NCBI GenBank assembly: GCA_031254835.1
Contig: JAIRTQ010000094.1
Coordinates: 1-12,711, forward strand
DNA: 12,711 bases
Direction of reading: 5' to 3'
Source of the DNA: Puniceicoccales bacterium
GTDB taxonomy: Bacteria > Verrucomicrobiota > Verrucomicrobiia > Opitutales > JAIRLM01
The notes beneath the pieces are model-generated. The model did not search any database. It was not told the origin of the DNA and saw only the letters and a program-made list of their open reading frames with translations. This document shows, in pieces, positions 1-6,853 of this stretch (its first letter is position 1; every line of letters begins with the position of its first letter). The translations under genes and the position numbers were made by a program.

Positions 1-306
1 AACTTCCAGGAGCTGCTGGCTCACATGCCAAACATCGCCGAAATGGAAGAACTTACGGCCTATGTGGCCGCCGTTAACTGCGTCGCGTTTCACCGGGCTT
101 TCGATCCCATTCTGACCGAAGACATGGTCGCCATTTACTTTCCGGAGGGTTCTCCGGCGCCGGCCGAGAAAATTGCGCTGATTCGGCCGCCCAGCTGGGA
201 TGGGGAACGGGTTGTCTATTGCGCAAAGGCAAAGTTTCTCCCCGCAGTGCCCTACCGAATCGTCGGTCCCAACGAGGTGGGCGGGTTTCGCGGCGGGCCG
301 CTGTAA
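1..306 (+). CDS. 3' end of an unrecognised protein (cut by the window edge)
   Basis: An open frame enters from the left edge and ends at a TAA at 304-306, giving 101 visible residues. An internal ATG exists at 25, but the frame is open upstream of it, so the true start is probably outside the window. The visible part is a globular-looking mix of short hydrophobic stretches and acidic residues, with no membrane segment or signal peptide. It ends in a Gly-rich tail (GGFRGGPL). I do not recognise the family. It points toward the tRNA gene, and the gap to the tRNA (307-374) contains a promoter-like -35, so the two are probably separate transcription units. I am confident it is coding because of the regular codon pattern up to the stop, but no function can be assigned. 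Confidence 0.6.
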   Translation, partial: NFQELLAHMPNIAEMEELTAYVAAVNCVAFHRAFDPILTEDMVAIYFPEGSPAPAEKIALIRPPSWDGERVVYCAKAKFLPAVPYRIVGPNEVGGFRGGPL

Positions 307-337
307 GTACCCCATTGCCCCCTTTGCGGGAAAACGT

Positions 338-366
338 TTGACAGCCCCGGTGGCGCTCCTAGCCGC
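338..366 (+). promoter_or_regulatory. Putative promoter of tRNA-Glu
   Basis: A perfect -35 hexamer TTGACA lies at 338-343. After 16 bp there is a weak -10-like TAGCCG at 360-365. The predicted transcription start falls at about 372-375, right at the first base of the tRNA, which is the geometry expected for a tRNA promoter. The -10 is a poor match to TATAAT, so the call rests mainly on the -35 and the spacing. Confidence 0.4.
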
Positions 367-374
367 TTTGCCAG

Positions 375-449
375 GCCCTCATCGTCTAACGGTTAGGACA
401 CCGGATTCTCATTCCGGCAATCGGGGTTCGATTCCCCGTGGGGGTGCCA
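375..449 (+). tRNA. tRNA-Glu, anticodon CTC
   Basis: A full cloverleaf can be folded by eye. The acceptor stem pairs 375-381 with 439-445 (two G-U type pairs). The D arm is 384-399. The anticodon stem pairs CCGGA (401-405) with TCCGG (413-417) around the loop TTCTCAT, giving anticodon CTC at 408-410. The T stem pairs CGGGG (422-426) with CCCCG (434-438) around TTCGATT. The discriminator base is G446 and the CCA (447-449) is encoded in the DNA. Anticodon CTC reads only GAG, so a second tRNA-Glu (TTC) should exist elsewhere in the genome to read GAA. Confidence 0.95.
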
Positions 450-509
450 GCGCAGTGCTGCCGAAATGCTGCGCTTCTGTCAATCGCCCTTCGGGCCGTA
501 AATTTTTTT
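449..509 (+). terminator. Possible terminator region after tRNA-Glu
   Basis: A hairpin AGCGCAG/CTGCGCT (449-455 with 469-475) is followed by a short GCCC-TTC-GGGC hairpin (486-496). A run of seven T residues follows at 503-509. The last stem is only 4 bp and six bases separate it from the T run, so this is a weak intrinsic terminator at best. Confidence 0.35.
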
Positions 510-555
510 GCTCCCGTGCTAAAAACGGCACTTTCCCGTTGACTGCGTTGCGGCT

Positions 556-583
556 GCCATCCAGGGATGGCTGTCCTGAGGAC
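556..583 (+). promoter_or_regulatory. Tandem hairpins just upstream of the HU gene
   Basis: GCCATC/GATGGC (556-561 with 566-571, loop CAGG) is followed one base later by GTCC-TGA-GGAC (573-583). The ribosome binding site AAAGG (593-597) follows within 15 bases, six bases before the ATG at 604. If transcribed, the two stems would sit at the edge of the ribosome landing site. A role in translational control is inference only. Confidence 0.3.
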
Positions 584-603
584 GAAAAAGGGAAAGGCGC
601 GCT

Positions 604-879
604 ATGAATAAATCTGATTTGATCACGGAGACGCATAAGATTTTGGGTGATGAGACTCCAAGGGCGGTCGTGGAACGCGTTGTGAATGCAGCTCTTTCGG
701 CCATCCGGGACGCCGTAGGCAGGAAGGAACCTGTTCAGTTGGTGGGATTTGGTACGTTTTCCGTGGCAGCTCGGGCGCCGAGGACGGGAGTAAATCCGCG
801 CACGAAGGCTCGCATTCGCATTCCGGGCAAGCTGGTGGTGAAGTTCCGACCGGGAGCGGAGCTAAATCGGGCAGTCTGA
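604..879 (+). CDS. HU/IHF-family DNA-binding protein
   Basis: This 91-residue protein has the full length and order of the HU/IHF family: an N-terminal helical dimerisation half (MNKSDLITET...), then the signature GFGTFSVAARAPRTGVNP at residues 48-65. That signature includes the beta-arm RxGxNP motif, whose proline (P65) inserts between base pairs in known members. The C-terminal helix follows (VKFRPGAELNRAV). The protein bends and compacts DNA in the nucleoid, acting as a homo- or heterodimer. The ATG at 604 is supported by AAAGG six bases upstream and by the canonical MNKSDL start. ispF follows 24 bp downstream on the same strand, so cotranscription is possible. Whether it is HU proper or an IHF subunit cannot be decided from this window; the sequence looks more HU-like. 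Confidence 0.95.
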   Translation: MNKSDLITETHKILGDETPRAVVERVVNAALSAIRDAVGRKEPVQLVGFGTFSVAARAPRTGVNPRTKARIRIPGKLVVKFRPGAELNRAV

Positions 880-903
880 GCCGGATCTACGCTGGAATTG
901 GCC

Positions 904-1380
904 GTGCGCGTTGGGCTAGGGAGGGACGTGCACCGGCTGGCTCCAGGTCGGCGTTTGCTTTTAGGTGGCGTCTGTATCTCGGAAGAGTGCGGCTGCGTTG
1001 CCCATTCCGACGGTGACTGCCTCATACACGCGCTGATGGATGCGCTCCTAGGCGCGGCCGCTTTGCCGGACATCGGCGTTCTGTTCCCCTGTGACGACGA
1101 AAAAAATCGCGGCCGCGACTCCTGCAAAATGCTCCGGGAAGTGGTGAAGATGGTTCGCAATCGCCGTTTTCGAATTGTAAACGTCGATCTTATGATTCAA
1201 CTGGAGGCGCCGCCGGTGAATCCTTTTTTTTCTGCAATCCGCGAACGGCTATCCCCGCTGCTCGGCTCGGAAGGGTCCGTCATAGGCTTAAAAGCAACGA
1301 CTGCGGAAGGACTTGACTCAGTCGGCAATGGAAAAGCGGTGGAAGTATTCTGCGTTTGTCTGCTGGAAGAAGAGATCTAG
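904..1380 (+). CDS. ispF: 2-C-methyl-D-erythritol 2,4-cyclodiphosphate synthase
   Basis: IspF converts CDP-methylerythritol 2-phosphate to the cyclodiphosphate with release of CMP, in the cytosolic MEP pathway of isoprenoid synthesis. The visible hallmarks are metal ligands D8 and H10 in GRDVHRL, the HSDGD motif with the third ligand H34, the block ALMDALLGAAALPDIG, and the C-terminal KATTAEGLDSVGNGKAVE block. Length from the chosen start is 158 residues, normal for the family. I choose GTG at 904 because it gives MRVGLGRDVH, which aligns residue for residue with the E. coli start MRIGHGFDVH, and because a GGA (893-895) lies eight bases upstream. TTG at 898 would add two residues but has the GGA only two bases away. 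ispE follows after 3 bp, so the two enzymes of consecutive steps are probably cotranscribed. Confidence 0.95.
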   Translation: MRVGLGRDVHRLAPGRRLLLGGVCISEECGCVAHSDGDCLIHALMDALLGAAALPDIGVLFPCDDEKNRGRDSCKMLREVVKMVRNRRFRIVNVDLMIQLEAPPVNPFFSAIRERLSPLLGSEGSVIGLKATTAEGLDSVGNGKAVEVFCVCLLEEEI

Positions 1381-1383
1381 GCC

Positions 1384-2316
1384 GTGGACGAATTTCGCAG
1401 CGTCTTCTGTCCGGCAAAGCTAAACTTATTTCTAGATGTTAACGGCGTCGACGAGAATCGTTTCCATCGGCTGACCTCGCTTGCGGTCCGCGTAGATTTC
1501 GGGGACCGGCTATGGATTAAATTTGCGGAAGATGGTGCGGAGAAAGATTTTCTCAGCTGCGACGTGGGAGAAGTTCCCACGGATGATCGCAACACTCTCC
1601 GCCGCGCTCTCGCCATTTTCCGTCAGCACTATTCCTTCCCGCAGCGGCTGGAGATGCGATTGGAGAAGAATATACCGGTTCAATCGGGTCTCGGCGGGGG
1701 AAGTAGCGATGGGGTCCAGCTCATACTGACCCTCAATCGGATGCTGGGCCAGCCATTCGACGGACCTGGCCTGATGGGATTGGCCGCGCAGATAGGGCGG
1801 GATTGTCCGCTGTTTCTTGGTCCTTCCCCCTGCATCGTCCGCGGTAGCGGCGAGCGGATCGATCCGCCCGGCGACGGACCATTTGACGGCCTGCTCCACA
1901 CGAAGTTCCTGCTCTTTAAGCCCATGTTCGGGATCTCCACCGGCTGGGCCTACGAATTTTTAGACAGGAATGGCCTACGCAGCTTCGTCTCGGAACAGGT
2001 TTCCAACGATGTCCTGCAGGCCCTGCTGTCTGACCTGCGCGGCGGCGGCCACCGGTCAAATTCATACCGCAACGTATTCCAAAAAGAAATCGCCGAAAAA
2101 TTTTTGGAGCTGCAGCGAATTTTTCGAGACCTGCCCGAGTATTTCAAACTGAACGGCTACCTGACCGGGACCGGCAGCGCCTGCCATATCCCCATGGATG
2201 AGAATGCCGATAGCGGTCCGGTGCAGGCCTACCTGCAGGAGGTGCTGGGCGAGGGAGCGCTCATCCGCGAAGTGCGTCCGGTCGTAGATCTTCACGGGCC
2301 CCTGCTAATCATTTGA
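1384..2316 (+). CDS. ispE: 4-diphosphocytidyl-2-C-methyl-D-erythritol kinase
   Basis: IspE phosphorylates CDP-methylerythritol with ATP and makes the substrate used by IspF. It is a GHMP-superfamily kinase. At 310 residues it is at the upper end of the usual size. Visible features are PAKLNLFLDV with the catalytic-site lysine K12, the glycine-rich ATP loop PVQSGLGGGSSDG (residues 98-110), and GRDCPLFL with D140, matching the catalytic Asp of E. coli (D141). The late GTGSACH block corresponds to the conserved GSGS segment. The GTG start at 1384 lies 3 bp after the ispF stop, with a purine-rich AAGAAGAGA stretch in the end of ispF as a possible binding site. The last 12 bp overlap the end of the convergent pseudopilin gene. 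The ATP loop has SDG where many members have SNA, which I regard as normal variation. Confidence 0.95.
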   Translation: MDEFRSVFCPAKLNLFLDVNGVDENRFHRLTSLAVRVDFGDRLWIKFAEDGAEKDFLSCDVGEVPTDDRNTLRRALAIFRQHYSFPQRLEMRLEKNIPVQSGLGGGSSDGVQLILTLNRMLGQPFDGPGLMGLAAQIGRDCPLFLGPSPCIVRGSGERIDPPGDGPFDGLLHTKFLLFKPMFGISTGWAYEFLDRNGLRSFVSEQVSNDVLQALLSDLRGGGHRSNSYRNVFQKEIAEKFLELQRIFRDLPEYFKLNGYLTGTGSACHIPMDENADSGPVQAYLQEVLGEGALIREVRPVVDLHGPLLII

Positions 2317-3000
2317 CCAGAGCACTCCATTCCAGCCGATTGCCTTCGTCCTCTTCCGGACGGCGCTGCGAATGCTGGCGGTGGGCTGGCCGGTTCCGAA
2401 ACTGACGAGTTCGCCGTCATTGCCCTCGAGAGAGTTGTAAAAATTCACGTGCCCGTCTAGAAAAACGACAAAGCCGCCGGAACTGCCGTAGACCCCTCCG
2501 TCGCTCCCCTCCGCCGCCCGCCAACGGCCCGTGATGGGATCCAGCCCGCGGCTGTAGGCGAGGGGCGTGGTGGTCGGATCGTCGTCTGCCAATAGTCCAG
2601 TAATCACCACAAAGCTAAGCGGATGGCTGCGAAATTCGTCGCTGGGAGAAGTGCCATCTCCGGCCAAAATGTGTCGCGGCGAAGCCGATCCGGAAGAGGT
2701 GACAAGGTAGTCTTCGGGAATGACATAGAGGTTTGCATCGTTCACGCCCGTGCCGGCCGCCAGTAGAGCCGCCCATTCGGCCAGCGTTTCGCAGCGGTTC
2801 AGTTCCCGCAGCGAGCCGCCCCCATCTCGGTGGGCTCCGTAGGTGAGTGCGATTTGCCGTAAATTATTTACAATGCGCATCTTACGCGCGCGCCCGAGCG
2901 CACTTCCAACGGCTGGGGTCAGGAGAGCGGACAGAATTCCGATGATGGCGATGACCGCCAAAACTTCGATAAGCGTAAATGCCTGCTGCCTAGATCTCAT
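2305..3000 (-). CDS. Type II secretion/type IV pilus pseudopilin-like protein with DGHV motif
   Basis: The 231-residue protein begins with a class III (prepilin) signal: a short leader MRSRQQA, then FTLIEVLAVIAIIGIL, with Glu at +5 of the mature chain and one hydrophobic membrane helix. The residue before the cut is Ala, not the usual Gly. The C-terminal half is soluble, Gly/Asp/Ser-rich, and contains FLDGHVNFY, a signature seen in the many PVC-bacteria pseudopilins of the H-X9-DG type, although the upstream His of that motif is missing. The ATG at 3000 is chosen because it places the leader correctly. An upstream in-frame ATG would put 20 extra residues before it. The start lies inside the end of glyA (11 bp overlap) and has no Shine-Dalgarno, so translation is probably coupled to glyA. 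No other pilus or secretion gene is in the window, so its machine is unknown. Confidence 0.85.
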   Translation of the reverse strand: MRSRQQAFTLIEVLAVIAIIGILSALLTPAVGSALGRARKMRIVNNLRQIALTYGAHRDGGGSLRELNRCETLAEWAALLAAGTGVNDANLYVIPEDYLVTSSGSASPRHILAGDGTSPSDEFRSHPLSFVVITGLLADDDPTTTPLAYSRGLDPITGRWRAAEGSDGGVYGSSGGFVVFLDGHVNFYNSLEGNDGELVSFGTGQPTASIRSAVRKRTKAIGWNGVLWSND

Positions 3001-4246
3001 GATAGGGATAGGGAAGAGGAAAGCGACGGCACAAGGCCAGCACTCGCTCCCGCACGGCACTGATTCTATCTTCCGGGCTGTCAGCGGTCAAGATTTCTCC
3101 GATCCAATCGCCGATCTGCCTCATCTCTTCCTCCCCCATGGCGCGACTGCTCAGCGCCGGAGTCCCAAGGCGAAGACCGCTCGTGGCGAAGGAACTGCGC
3201 GCCTCTCCGGGCACGGTGTTGCGGTTGGTGGAAATGTGGGCGCTCTCGAGCAGCCGCTGGGCCCGCAGGCCGTCCATTTCGGGAAGGTTTTTCCGCAAAT
3301 CGACGAGTACGAGGTGATTGTCCGTGCCGTTGGAAACGAGATGGAAACCATTCCGCCGAAGAGAATTAGCCAGCGCGCTGGCATTTCGCAGCACCAGCTC
3401 CTGGTAGCCGCGGAAGGACGGTTGAAGGGCCTCATGGAAGCAGACCGCCTTGGCCGCAATGATATGCATAAGCGGCCCGCCCTGGTTGCCCGGGAAGACA
3501 GATCCGTCCACTGCTTTGGCGAATTCTTTCTTGCAGAGGATAATGCCACCGCGCGGCCCCCGGAGCGTTTTGTGGGTCGTGGAAGTGACGAAGTCGCAAT
3601 AAGGCACGGGCGATGGGTGCAGCCCCGTGGCCACAAATCCTGCGATGTGGGCGATGTCGGCCAGGACGAGGGCTCCGTTTCGGTGGGCAATGCGGGCAAC
3701 CCGTTCAAAGTCAATGGTCCGCGGATGGGCGGAGGCGCCGACGGTGACCAGTTTGGGCCGTTCTCTTTGGGCAAGTTGTTCCAGAGCCGCGTAGTCGATG
3801 AATCCGCTGGCCGGGTCCGTGCCGTAGTGGGTAACCGCGTAGAGCATTCCGCTGGCGTTTTTCGGATGGCCATGGGTCAGATGGCCGCCCTCGACGAGCG
3901 ACATGGTCAAAATTTTGTCGCCGGGCCGAAGCGCCGCCCCGTAGACGGCCAAATTTGCCTGCGTACCCGAATGCGGCTGCACATTTGCATGCTCCGCCCC
4001 GAAAAGTTGCAGAACTCTTTCCAGCGCAAGCCGTTCCACTTCGTCGATAAACTCGCAGCCGCCGTAGTAGCGATGGCCCGGGTAGCCCTCCGCGTATTTA
4101 TTAGTAAGAACGGACCCGGCCGCCTCCAGGACCGCATTAGATGTAAAATTTTCCGAGGCAATCAGTTCTAGGTGCTCTTCCTGGCGCCGCCGCTCGCGCC
4201 CGACGGCGGCAAAAATCTCCGGATCAATTTCTTGCAACTGCTTCAT
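2990..4246 (-). CDS. glyA: Serine hydroxymethyltransferase
   Basis: GlyA interconverts serine plus tetrahydrofolate with glycine plus methylene-tetrahydrofolate, using PLP. At 418 residues it is full length for the bacterial enzyme. Recognisable blocks are the N-terminal RRQEEHLELIASENFTS, YAEGYPGHRYYGG (residues 51-63), NVQPHSGTQANLAVY, LADIAHIAGFVA with the PLP-contacting Asp and His, and TSTTHKTLRGPRGG with the PLP-binding lysine K226. The C-terminal TSGLRLGTPALSSR block carries the carboxylate-binding Arg. The ATG at 4246 overlaps the rpiB stop in an ATGA arrangement, so the two genes are translationally coupled. The last 11 bp overlap the start of the pseudopilin gene. The rpiB-glyA pairing occurs in several bacterial groups; the pseudopilin at the end is the odd member. 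Confidence 0.97.
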   Translation of the reverse strand: MKQLQEIDPEIFAAVGRERRRQEEHLELIASENFTSNAVLEAAGSVLTNKYAEGYPGHRYYGGCEFIDEVERLALERVLQLFGAEHANVQPHSGTQANLAVYGAALRPGDKILTMSLVEGGHLTHGHPKNASGMLYAVTHYGTDPASGFIDYAALEQLAQRERPKLVTVGASAHPRTIDFERVARIAHRNGALVLADIAHIAGFVATGLHPSPVPYCDFVTSTTHKTLRGPRGGIILCKKEFAKAVDGSVFPGNQGGPLMHIIAAKAVCFHEALQPSFRGYQELVLRNASALANSLRRNGFHLVSNGTDNHLVLVDLRKNLPEMDGLRAQRLLESAHISTNRNTVPGEARSSFATSGLRLGTPALSSRAMGEEEMRQIGDWIGEILTADSPEDRISAVRERVLALCRRFPLPYPYHEI

Positions 4247-4686
4247 GGATCATGGCCTTCGTCTAAAAGTTCAATGCGGCGGACATGGCGCCCCCCTTCG
4301 AAAGGCGTCGAAAAAAACACCTCCAAAATAGCGACCGCCGCCGAGGCGCCCACCCACTGCGATCCGAGACAGAGCACGTTGGCATGGCCGTGTCGACGGG
4401 AAAATTCCGCCATTTCGCCATTGATCGCCGTTACGGCCCGAATGCCGCAGAAACGGTTGGCGGCCATAGACATGCCAATCCCTGTGCCACAAATTAGGAC
4501 GCCGAAGTCCGCATTTTTTTCCAGAATATCGCGCACGACGGGACGGGCGTAGATCGGGTAATCTACCGGCTCCTTCTTCTCTGTGCCGCGGTCGATGAAG
4601 CCCATGCCCTTCCGGCGGAGAAAGTCCAGCAGAGTAGACCTGAGACAAACGCCCCGGTGGTCCATGGCAAAACTGACCATCCGCAC
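4243..4686 (-). CDS. rpiB: Ribose-5-phosphate isomerase B (RpiB/LacAB family)
   Basis: RpiB interconverts ribose 5-phosphate and ribulose 5-phosphate in the cytosolic pentose phosphate pathway. With the start at GTG 4686 the protein has 147 residues and the key positions coincide with E. coli numbering: D9-H10 in AMDHRG, C66 and T67 in LICGTGIGMS (catalytic cysteine), and H99 in SRRHGHANVL. The VDYPIYA block is also present. Other possible starts are GTG 4704 (six residues longer) and ATG 4680 (two residues shorter). None has a clear Shine-Dalgarno, so the choice is by alignment only. The stop overlaps the glyA start (ATGA). RpiB-like proteins can also isomerise allose or galactose 6-phosphates, but the context favours the housekeeping role. 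Confidence 0.9.
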   Translation of the reverse strand: MRMVSFAMDHRGVCLRSTLLDFLRRKGMGFIDRGTEKKEPVDYPIYARPVVRDILEKNADFGVLICGTGIGMSMAANRFCGIRAVTAINGEMAEFSRRHGHANVLCLGSQWVGASAAVAILEVFFSTPFEGGRHVRRIELLDEGHDP

Positions 4687-4877
4687 TTTGGCGACAGGGT
4701 CCACTATCGAGCCAATAGAAAACTTTTACAGCGCGGCACAAGACCGTTGTCGTGGCAGTCGTGTACAGATCGCGTGCCGCGTCATCCGTTTTGCATAGTT
4801 TATGAGGACAGATCCTGGGAGATTCTTAGCGGGCTGGAGCTATGTGCGTACGCGGCATAGTAAAATAACCGTGGAGA

Positions 4878-5570
4878 ATGGTCGCCGGTCGGCATTTTTT
4901 TTCGACAACGGAATGGGTGGGCGCTCTAGGGGGAATTTTTTTCGATCGGGACGGTACGCTTTGCGAAAATGGTACCGGCTATCTCGGCGGTCCTGGGAAA
5001 ATTGTTCTCGTGGGCGATGCCGCAAAGGTGCTGGCCGCCATGAGCCGGGCCGGCTATTTGCTCTTTTTAGTTACCAACCAGAGCGGGGTTGGGAGGGGCT
5101 ATTTCCCCGCCGGGTCCGCCCACCGCTGCAACCGACGGCTGGAAGAGCTCCTCGGTGGAGGGAAAATTTTTCAGGAAATCTGCGTTTCCATCGGCACGTC
5201 AGGCCGGCCGGACCCCTACCGAAAGCCGTCGCCGAGATTTCTGCTGGAAATGTGTGCCAGGTACATGCTGGAGCCCGCCCGCTGCTGGGTGATCGGCGAC
5301 AGCCCCTGCGACGGCGAAATGGCGGAACGGGCCGGGGCACGGGCCATCCTGATCGAGTCGGGACTCGGAGTGGAAACGGCATCAAAAAATGCCAGCCGGT
5401 GGCGCGTGCCGGACCTGACGGCGGCCTGGGACCTGATCCGCCTTTGGGATGGAGCAAACGCCCATCCAGACCCGGCCGATGGGTGCGGAAAGAATTCCTC
5501 CGGCACGGAGCCGCACAAATTCGCTTGCGACGGCGGGCCCGCTCTTTTCTCTGTCGGCCATGGTCAATAG
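4878..5570 (+). CDS. HAD-superfamily phosphatase, GmhB/HisB-like (histidinol-phosphate or heptose-bisphosphate type)
   Basis: The 230-residue protein carries all HAD motifs: FFDRDGT with nucleophile D23 and acid/base D25, VTNQSGVGRG with T66, RKPSP with K116, and VIGDSPCDGEMAERAGA with metal ligands D141 and D145. The order and the NQSG...RKP pattern place it in the D,D-heptose 1,7-bisphosphate phosphatase (GmhB)/HisB-N group. GmhB would remove the 7-phosphate in ADP-heptose synthesis for lipopolysaccharide. Unlike E. coli GmhB, the segment between motif II and RKP (residues about 100-115) is short and has a single Cys, so the Cys/His zinc loop is absent. The last 40 residues are low-complexity and may be extra. 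ATG 4878 has a GGAG only one base upstream; GTG 4917 is an alternative start nearer the HAD motif. The end overlaps the SurA-like gene by 11 bp. Confidence 0.8.
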   Translation: MVAGRHFFSTTEWVGALGGIFFDRDGTLCENGTGYLGGPGKIVLVGDAAKVLAAMSRAGYLLFLVTNQSGVGRGYFPAGSAHRCNRRLEELLGGGKIFQEICVSIGTSGRPDPYRKPSPRFLLEMCARYMLEPARCWVIGDSPCDGEMAERAGARAILIESGLGVETASKNASRWRVPDLTAAWDLIRLWDGANAHPDPADGCGKNSSGTEPHKFACDGGPALFSVGHGQ

Positions 5571-6657
5571 GCGTCTTGCGCTGGCTGCTTTTCTCTTTTC
5601 CGTTCAACCGCTTTACGGAGATCTGGATGATTTTGAGGTGAATTTGCCGCAGTTGACCGTTTTTGCCGAGGCATCGGCGGCGGACCACTTACCGATCGAA
5701 ACAGGGCTAGAGGTGGAAGAAATTGAGGAGAAGCTCGATCTATCCCAGCCCGAGAATGGGCTGTTCCGTCCGTGCTGCTTCGGGGACAGGCGCTACGTGA
5801 ACGGCGTCGTGGCCACCGCCAACGGCCGGCTGATCACCGCCGGCGAACTCCGTCAGGAACTGCTGCCGGCCATGGCGCAAATCGAACGGCAGGCTACTTC
5901 GCAGATGGATTTTGATCGGCAGGTCCAGGAGGCGGCGCAGCAAATTGTGGAGCGGCTGGTGGACAGGGCTCTTGTTGTGCAAGAATTTGAACGTACCGGC
6001 ATGAAAATTCCGGAGGCACAGAAAAATTTTCAATTGGACGAATTTATACGGAATAATTTCGACGGGGATCGGGTGAAATTCGTCGAAAAACTGCGGGAGC
6101 GGGGCAAAACGCTGGGCCAGTTCAAAAAAGAAATGGAAGAGGGCTTCATCGTTGACTTGATGCGGAACCGGATTCGCCGTTCCCGCTCGGAAATCAGCCC
6201 ACTGCAGCTGTCGGAATACTACTGGAACCATCTGGAGGAATTTTACATGCCGTCCGCCGTCCGCATGGGCCAAATTTTCCTGCCGGAGGGCAAAAATGAG
6301 GAAGCGCAGGATGTTTTGGAGCAGCTAGAAGGCGGCGAAGACTTTGCGACGGTCCGGGACCGCTTTTACCCGAACGGGGCCCGCATGGAGGAGGAGTGGC
6401 TGCTGCTGGAGGACCTGCTCCCGGAGCTATCCGCGCAATTGAAAGACTTGCCTATCGGTGCCTTCGCGGGGCCAATTCCGGTTCCCGGCGGCTCTTTGGT
6501 CGTAGCTCCGCTGGAGCGACGCGGCGGCAGCTATCAATCCTTGGAGGAGGTACAGGATCAGATCGAGGGGCAACTGTACGTTGTACGAATTTCAGAAGCC
6601 TACGAACGCTGGCTCGCCAAACTGCGCCGCCAGGCTCACATTCAGACCTATCTTTGA
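5560..6657 (+). CDS. SurA-like periplasmic chaperone/peptidyl-prolyl isomerase
   Basis: This 365-residue protein has an N-terminal signal peptide (MVNRRLALAAFLFSVQPLYG, cut probably near residue 20). A SurA-type N-terminal domain follows from about residue 79 to 215: NGVVATANGRLITAGEL, then long helices with ERLVDRALVVQEFERTG. A parvulin-like domain occupies about 230-322 (MGQIFLPEGK, LEGGEDFATV, LKDLPIGAFAGPIPVPGG, VAPLERR), and a C-terminal helix closes the chain. SurA-like proteins escort outer-membrane proteins through the periplasm, implying a Gram-negative envelope. The usual parvulin opening RHIL reads MGQIF here, so the first catalytic-site His is missing and isomerase activity may be lost. 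I chose ATG 5560 because longer in-frame starts bury the signal peptide. There is no Shine-Dalgarno, and the 11-bp overlap with the phosphatase gene suggests coupling. Confidence 0.85.
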   Translation: MVNRRLALAAFLFSVQPLYGDLDDFEVNLPQLTVFAEASAADHLPIETGLEVEEIEEKLDLSQPENGLFRPCCFGDRRYVNGVVATANGRLITAGELRQELLPAMAQIERQATSQMDFDRQVQEAAQQIVERLVDRALVVQEFERTGMKIPEAQKNFQLDEFIRNNFDGDRVKFVEKLRERGKTLGQFKKEMEEGFIVDLMRNRIRRSRSEISPLQLSEYYWNHLEEFYMPSAVRMGQIFLPEGKNEEAQDVLEQLEGGEDFATVRDRFYPNGARMEEEWLLLEDLLPELSAQLKDLPIGAFAGPIPVPGGSLVVAPLERRGGSYQSLEEVQDQIEGQLYVVRISEAYERWLAKLRRQAHIQTYL

Positions 6658-6801
6658 GCCTCACCGGACAGCGGGGGGAAATTTTTCCAGAATTTGAACA
6701 CCAGTGGCGGCGGCGTTCTGGCACGGTCATCTCCGGTAAAGGGTTTCTGTACTGCGCGGAGATCGATCGCGGCACTGCCTACGGTATTAGGCGGAAGAAG
6801 C

Positions 6802-6830
6802 TTGACTTTTTTCGCGTAATGTGCTCTTAG
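6802..6830 (+). promoter_or_regulatory. Weak promoter-like pair upstream of the 94-aa orphan gene
   Basis: TTGACT (6802-6807) is followed after 17 bp by TCTTAG (6825-6830). The -35 is five of six to consensus and the -10 only three of six. The next candidate start codon is the ATG at 6854. Confidence 0.25.
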
Positions 6831-6853
6831 GCGGCACATTAGATGGAAAAGCT

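Noticed and set aside
562..588. Hammerhead-ribozyme-like string GTCC-TGA-GGAC-GAAA
   Set aside because: It matches stem II and the GAAA of the hammerhead core, but the required CUGANGA before stem II is absent (GGATGGCT instead), and no cleavage-site stems flank it.
2843..4171. A 442-codon open frame on the plus strand opposite glyA and the pseudopilin gene
   Set aside because: It lies antisense to a clearly recognised serine hydroxymethyltransferase, its product resembles no protein family, and long antisense frames are common over GC-rich codons.
5449..5559. Upstream extension of the SurA-like gene
   Set aside because: It would bury the signal peptide 37 residues inside the protein and overlap the phosphatase gene by more than 100 bases; ATG 5560 gives a proper signal sequence.
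4802..5641. A 279-codon frame overlapping the phosphatase gene
   Set aside because: The product is Arg/Gly-rich shadow sequence; the overlapping frame has all HAD motifs.
6669..6696. AT-containing dyad GGAAA-TT-TTTCC after the SurA-like gene as a terminator
   Set aside because: The stem is five AT-rich pairs with a two-base loop and no T run follows.
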